Below are positions 59,709 to 64,000 of a stretch of DNA of 64,000 nucleotides, piece by piece (position 1 is the stretch's first letter; every line of letters starts with the position of its first letter). Origin of the DNA: Nitrococcus mobilis Nb-231 (GTDB lineage: Bacteria > Pseudomonadota > Gammaproteobacteria > Nitrococcales > Nitrococcaceae). The position numbers were made by a program, and so were the translations under genes. The stretch spans positions 3,464,596-3,528,595 of the forward strand of contig NZ_CH672427.1 of the NCBI RefSeq assembly GCF_000153205.1, given 5' to 3'. The notes beneath the pieces were generated by a model. It was not told the origin of the DNA. It made no database searches and worked only from the letters and a program-made list of their open reading frames with translations.

Positions 59709-62000
59709 GTGACCGGGGGCAGCGCAGGGATGGCGGCGTTTGCGATCGGAGTGATTGGCTTTCAGTTATTGCCTTGGCCGCTGGCCGGCTGGTTGGCATT
59801 GGCTACTCTGCCGTTGTTGGCGCTGTTGCTTGCCCGTACTCGAGCGCGCCAGCTTGGACTGTTCACCCTGGGTGTTGCTTGGGCCGCGGCGGCAGCTGCC
59901 TGGGCTTTAGAGTGTCGGCTGCCCAACGCGCTCGATGGCCGGAACCTAATCCTGGAAGGCGTAGTGATTGAACTGCCGGAGCGCACGGCGGTGCGGCAGC
60001 GTTTTCTGGTTCGGCCCATCCGAATCGTCGATTACCCTGCTAATCGTCCATTACCTCGGCGAATCCGTCTCGCTTGGTACGGCCGAACTCCGACGGTCCA
60101 TCCTGGCGAGCGCTGGCGCTGGCGGGTAAAGCTCAGACAGCCGCACGGTTTGATGAACCCGACCGGCTTCGACTATGAGCGCTGGCTGTTTCAAAATCGT
60201 ATTGATGCTACCGGCTATGTGCGGAATACATTGCAGGCGCGGCGACTCGATACGGCGTGGAGCGTAGATGCGCTGCGCGAGCGCATTTCCCGAGGCATCG
60301 CTACGGCATTGGAAGGGCAGGGCGCTGCGGCGGGCGTGCTCACGGCGCTGGTTACCGGGGACCGGCGCGGTATCGATCCCGCCACCTGGCGCGATCTCAA
60401 CGCTGCTGGCATCACTCATCTAATCGCTATATCGGGATTGCATATCGGGCTGGTGGCGGGCTTGGTCTACTGGTTGACCGGAGGTTTATGGCGGCGCTTG
60501 CCGCAAGTGCCGCTTTGGCTGCCGACGCCGATTGCCCAGACCGTCACTGGTACACTGGCGGCAATGGGTTATGCCACCCTGGCAGGCTTTTCGGTGCCCA
60601 CTCAGCGTGCGCTGATTATGCTCATGGTGCTGGCAAGTGCACGGCTGGCGCGGCGCCGAATCGGGCCTCTGCGGGCTTGGTGGGGTGCTATGGCGGCCGT
60701 GTTGGCCCTCGATCCGTTCGCTCCGCTCGGCCCCGGTTTCTGGCTTTCCTTTACCGCCGTCGCTGTGATCCTGCTGGTCGTGCGCCGCCGGCCCGGTGTG
60801 AGCCGTCGCCAGGAGCTAATCGGTTTGCAGTTCGCCCTCGCCGTGGGGTTGTTGCCGATCATGTCAGCCTGGTTCCAGCGCTGCTCTCTGATCGCTCCCT
60901 TCATCAATCTGGCGGCGATACCGCTAGCCGGCATGTTACTGGTTCCAGGGGCCTTGCTGGCTACCGCGGCGCTTTGGCTACTTCCGGGGCTCGGTTCGCT
61001 GTTGCTGCAGGGACTGGCGTGGCTGACCCAGAGCCTGCTGGCCGGTCTCGGACACTTGGTGCATGCGGTGCAACCGCTCGTTTTGTTGCCTACCCCCGAG
61101 TTTTGGACGCTTGCCTTGGCCGCGGTAGGTGCCACCTTGCTGTTGTTGCCGGCGGGTTTCCCCGGCCGGGTTTTAGCGGTGCCGCTCTGTGTTCCGCTGC
61201 TGGTGGGTGTGCGAGCGAGTCCGAGCCCGGGGACAGCCTGGATAACGGTGTTGGACGTTGGCCAAGGCAGCAGCGTGGTCGTGCGCACGGCAAGGCATAT
61301 CCTAGTCTATGATACCGGTCCGGCCTGGGGAGGGGGCAACGCCGCGGCGGCGAGCGTGTCATTGCTGCCTTTTCTGCGTTCTCGGGGAATTACAGTCGTG
61401 GATCGCGTGGTGGTGAGCCACGCGGACGACGACCATTCCGGTGGCTTGGCTGCGCTGCTTGCAGCACTGCCGGCCGCCAACGTGGTGATCGGCGAGCCGT
61501 TCGCGACCGCCCCATCCGGCGCGCGGCTGTGCCAACGTGGCCAAGCTTGGCAGTGGGACGAGGTGCGTTTCCGAGTGCTTGCTCCTCGCGGACGCGGCCT
61601 GCGCGGCAATGATGCCTCCTGCGTCATTCGAGTTGCGAGCGCGGGTGCGGCGCTATTGCTGCCGGGTGATTTGGAGCGCGCCGGCGAGCTGGAACTGTTG
61701 GAGCAACCTGGGAGCCTTTCGGCGGATGTGCTGTTGGTGCCGCACCATGGCAGCCGCACTTCTTCCAGCGCCGAATTCATCCGGCGAGTCCAACCGAGCC
61801 TTGCGCTGGTAAGCGTCGGTCGCAACAATTCGTATGGGCTGCCCGCCGCGGAGGTTATCAATCGTTATCGAAGGCACGGCGTGCGGGTGCTGCGAACCGA
61901 CCGTGACGGTGCTATCCAGCTGGCTTTGGGAGTCGACGGTTACCGCGTACGTGCCCGGTTACGGCGAGATCGACAAGCCTATTATCACATGCAACCGTGA
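59709..62000 (+). CDS. comEC: DNA internalisation channel ComEC/Rec2
   Basis: A 763-residue polytopic protein for DNA uptake in natural transformation. An N-terminal soluble OB-like part (ILEGVVIELPERTAVRQRFL), the Competence membrane domain (LNAAGITHLIAISGLHIGLV) and a C-terminal metallo-beta-lactamase-like domain (VLDVGQGSSVVVRTARHILV, VVSHADDDHSGGLAALLAA, LLVPHHGSRTSSSAEFI) are all present. The start may be GTG 59709 or ATG 59730. Located upstream of exbB-exbD-msbA as in many gammaproteobacteria. Confidence 0.93.
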   Translation: MTGGSAGMAAFAIGVIGFQLLPWPLAGWLALATLPLLALLLARTRARQLGLFTLGVAWAAAAAAWALECRLPNALDGRNLILEGVVIELPERTAVRQRFLVRPIRIVDYPANRPLPRRIRLAWYGRTPTVHPGERWRWRVKLRQPHGLMNPTGFDYERWLFQNRIDATGYVRNTLQARRLDTAWSVDALRERISRGIATALEGQGAAAGVLTALVTGDRRGIDPATWRDLNAAGITHLIAISGLHIGLVAGLVYWLTGGLWRRLPQVPLWLPTPIAQTVTGTLAAMGYATLAGFSVPTQRALIMLMVLASARLARRRIGPLRAWWGAMAAVLALDPFAPLGPGFWLSFTAVAVILLVVRRRPGVSRRQELIGLQFALAVGLLPIMSAWFQRCSLIAPFINLAAIPLAGMLLVPGALLATAALWLLPGLGSLLLQGLAWLTQSLLAGLGHLVHAVQPLVLLPTPEFWTLALAAVGATLLLLPAGFPGRVLAVPLCVPLLVGVRASPSPGTAWITVLDVGQGSSVVVRTARHILVYDTGPAWGGGNAAAASVSLLPFLRSRGITVVDRVVVSHADDDHSGGLAALLAALPAANVVIGEPFATAPSGARLCQRGQAWQWDEVRFRVLAPRGRGLRGNDASCVIRVASAGAALLLPGDLERAGELELLEQPGSLSADVLLVPHHGSRTSSSAEFIRRVQPSLALVSVGRNNSYGLPAAEVINRYRRHGVRVLRTDRDGAIQLALGVDGYRVRARLRRDRQAYYHMQP

Positions 62001-62078
62001 ACAAGATCATTTCGGCTTCGGTCGGAAATCCAGTATCATCGGCGCATTTCAGGGCCGATAGCGAGTGGGCGGCGCACC

Positions 62079-62714
62079 GTGTGGAAATTAATCGAGGCGG
62101 GAGGCTGGGTCATGCTGCCTATATTGGCCTGTTCCGTCGTGGCATTGGCTTTCACGATCGAACGCTGTTGGGCGTTGCGGCGTTCTCGGGTCGTACCGAA
62201 GCATCTGGTGGCTCAAGTATGGCATTTGGTGAAGAGCAACACCCTTGAACCAACGCAATTGCGCGAGCTCCGTGCAGGATCGCCGTTGGGTCGCATGCTT
62301 GCCGCCGGTCTCGTGAACATCCAGTACGGCCGCGAGATCGTGCTGGAGAGCATCGAGGACCGAGGCCGCCATGAGGCCCATGGCCTGGAGCGCTACCTCA
62401 ACACGCTAGGTACGATCGCGGCGGTAAGCCCTTTGCTCGGATTATTGGGCACGGTCATCGGTATGATCAAGGTGTTCAGCAGCATCAGTTCAGCCGGTCT
62501 GGGTAATGTGACTGCGCTTGCCGGCGGAATTTCGCAGGCCCTGTTCACCACCGCAGCGGGTCTCGTGGTCGCGATTCCGACTCTGATGGCTTATCGCTAT
62601 TTCCGCGGTAAAGTAGAAACTTTGGTGGTGGATCTGGAGCAGGAATCGCTCAAACTCGTAGAGGTGATCCACGCTCGGCGGGGTCAGGCCGGCAATGCGG
62701 AGAGCCAACCATGA
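62079..62714 (+). CDS. exbB: ExbB/TolQ/MotA-family proton channel protein
   Basis: A 211-residue inner-membrane protein with three helices: GGWVMLPILACSVVALAFTI, then LNTLGTIAAVSPLLGLLGTV and GISQALFTTAAGLVVAIPTL, with the conserved TVxGMI and AL..TA.GL motifs of ExbB. Forms a proton-driven motor with ExbD. Start GTG 62079; overlaps exbD as ATGA. Confidence 0.92.
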   Translation: MWKLIEAGGWVMLPILACSVVALAFTIERCWALRRSRVVPKHLVAQVWHLVKSNTLEPTQLRELRAGSPLGRMLAAGLVNIQYGREIVLESIEDRGRHEAHGLERYLNTLGTIAAVSPLLGLLGTVIGMIKVFSSISSAGLGNVTALAGGISQALFTTAAGLVVAIPTLMAYRYFRGKVETLVVDLEQESLKLVEVIHARRGQAGNAESQP

Positions 62715-63133
62715 ATCTGCGCCCACGCCGGCGCGATGAGCCGGAGATCAATCTGACTCCCTTGATCGATGTCGTTTTTCTGATGCTGATCTTTTTCATG
62801 GTGAGTACCACGTTCATCAAGGAAGCCAATCTCCAAGTCTCTCTCCCGCAGGCGAGTGTCCAGCCGGTCGTGCGCCCACACGAGCCGATCGAGGTTACGG
62901 TCAATCAGCAAGGCCGCTACTTCCTTGATGATCAGCCCTTGCCGGATAATCGGGAGGAGACTCTACGCCGGGTGCTCGCGCAGCGGCTCAGCGGGAGCGA
63001 TCCGCGGATGACCCAATTGGTGATCCGGGCGGATGGGCGCACCGAGCATCTACATATCGTCACGGCATTGGATGCCGCCAGCCGTGCCGGAATCCAACGT
63101 GTCGCAATCGCTACGATACCGCCGGGACGATGA
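62711..63133 (+). CDS. exbD: ExbD/TolR-family protein
   Basis: A 140-residue single-pass protein. RDEPEINLTPLIDVVFLMLI contains the conserved membrane Asp, followed by a periplasmic domain ending RVAIATIPPGR. Partner of ExbB. The stop overlaps the msbA start (ATGA at 63130). Confidence 0.93.
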   Translation: MNLRPRRRDEPEINLTPLIDVVFLMLIFFMVSTTFIKEANLQVSLPQASVQPVVRPHEPIEVTVNQQGRYFLDDQPLPDNREETLRRVLAQRLSGSDPRMTQLVIRADGRTEHLHIVTALDAASRAGIQRVAIATIPPGR

Positions 63134-64000
63134 GTAACTTGACTACCTGGAACGACACACCGAATGCGGGCCGATTCAATATCTACCGGCGTTTGTTCAG
63201 CTATGTCCGGGACTACTGGCTGATAGGGATTCTCTCTTTGATCGCCATGGTATTGAGCGGTGCGAGCCAAGCGGTATTCGCATGGTTGATCAAGCCCATG
63301 TTGGATGCCGGTTTTGTTGCTCGGGATCCCGTAATAATGCGGCTGATCCCGCTGGGATTGCTCGGATTGTTCGTGTTGCGGGGGCTGGCTAATTTTGGTG
63401 CCAGCTACGGTACGGCCTGGATTAGTCGTAGGGTCATCAAGCGGCTGCGCTCCGAGGTGTTCGAACGGTTGCTGACCTTACCCAAGCGCTTCTATGACGA
63501 TGCCTCTTCAGGACGGCTGCTCTCGAAGTTGACGTTCAACGTCGAGCAGGTTGCGAGTGCCGGTGCGGATGCTTTGATTACGGTGGTGCGCGATACGGCC
63601 ACGGCCGTATTTCTTATGGGCTACATGTTTTTTATCAGCTGGCAGATGGCATTGAGCTTGCTAGTCCTGGGTCCGGTGATGGCACTGGTGATCTGGTATA
63701 TCAGCAAGCGTTTCCGGCGCATCAGCCATAGGATACAAAAAAGCGTCGGTGGCGTGGCCTACGTCGCCGAGGAGGCCATCGAGGGCCACGAGGTGATCAA
63801 AATTTTCGGCGCTCAGCCTCACGAGCGGCATCGCTTCGAACAAGTTAACGAACGCAATCGTCGGCAGTTCATGAAGTTTGTCGCGATCAAGGCGCTGAGC
63901 ACACCGGTGGTGCAATTCGTGGCCGCGGTCTCGTTGACCATCGTAATTTACCTGGCTACCTTGGATGAGAACTTCACGACGATTACCGTCGGTGCTTTCG
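63130..64000 (+). CDS. msbA: Lipid A flippase MsbA (3' partial)
   Basis: Runs off the window end after 290 codons. The visible part is the transmembrane domain of MsbA: FNIYRRLFSYVRDYWLIGIL, FAWLIKPMLDAGFV, LPKRFYDDASSGRLLSKLTF, NVEQVASAGADALITVVRDT and EEAIEGHEVIKIFGAQPHE. The ATPase domain lies beyond. MsbA flips lipid A-core across the inner membrane. Translationally coupled to exbD. Confidence 0.93.
   Translation, partial: MSNLTTWNDTPNAGRFNIYRRLFSYVRDYWLIGILSLIAMVLSGASQAVFAWLIKPMLDAGFVARDPVIMRLIPLGLLGLFVLRGLANFGASYGTAWISRRVIKRLRSEVFERLLTLPKRFYDDASSGRLLSKLTFNVEQVASAGADALITVVRDTATAVFLMGYMFFISWQMALSLLVLGPVMALVIWYISKRFRRISHRIQKSVGGVAYVAEEAIEGHEVIKIFGAQPHERHRFEQVNERNRRQFMKFVAIKALSTPVVQFVAAVSLTIVIYLATLDENFTTITVGAF

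Overview
The window looks like a chromosomal segment of a moderately high-GC gammaproteobacterium, possibly a Chromatiales/Ectothiorhodospiraceae-type organism. This is inferred from gene order (lolC-lolD, comEC-exbB-exbD-msbA), a PEP-CTERM protein, an EPS-associated MarR regulator, and gammaproteobacterial-style O-antigen genes. The species cannot be named from the sequence alone.

Layout. (1) 1-6300: a complete peptide-type ABC importer operon (binding protein, two permeases, fused double ATPase; Yej/Opp type). (2) 6301-14250: a PEP-CTERM protein, then an accessory zone with a Phd/PIN pair, two MNT-HEPN toxin-antitoxin modules, three copies of an EPS-type MarR gene (one intact), an Rpn-family nuclease plus a decayed copy, remnants of an asparagine synthetase and of an RfaH/NusG-type antiterminator, and a 26-bp palindromic repeat family. 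(3) 14273-40714: a 26-kb O-antigen/exopolysaccharide cluster preceded by a perfect ops core (GGCGGTAGCGTG). It holds wbpB/wbpD/wbpE-type genes (2,3-diacetamido uronic acid), a Wzx flippase, legB-legC-legG-legI-legH-like-ptmE-like-legF (CMP-legionaminic acid), the HisH2/HisF2/WbpG trio that converts acetamido to acetamidino groups, a Wzy-like polymerase, three glycosyltransferases, an fnlA/B/C-type L-FucNAc pathway with a WbuB-type transferase, and a WbpV/WbpL-type initiation pair. The expected WbpM is reduced to a possible 33-residue N-terminal remnant. (4) 40720-44340: a second accessory belt with a 5'-truncated RelE toxin and its HTH antitoxin, an orphan HTH antitoxin, an intact Phd/VapC pair and IS debris. 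(5) 44320-57000: SYLF protein, FAD monooxygenase, glyoxalase-fold proteins, DUF998, NYN-domain and HerA-like proteins, an operon of radical SAM, DUF3047 and a TVP38-FAD disulfide reductase fusion, a histone-deacetylase-family enzyme and a BamE-like protein. (6) 57061-64000: envelope genes lolC, lolD, DUF2062, comEC, exbB, exbD and the 5' part of msbA.

The most striking item is at 16435-18277. An AF2212-type antitoxin gene overlaps a gene whose product is a PIN-domain toxin fused in frame to a complete WbpE-type sugar aminotransferase, inside the O-antigen operon. The perfect ops site upstream of the operon, with a decayed rfaH/nusG-like gene 4.3 kb earlier that also ends at an ops-like core, and the association of MNT-HEPN modules with copies of the EPS MarR regulator, suggest that toxin-antitoxin genes have repeatedly been wired into this surface-polysaccharide locus.
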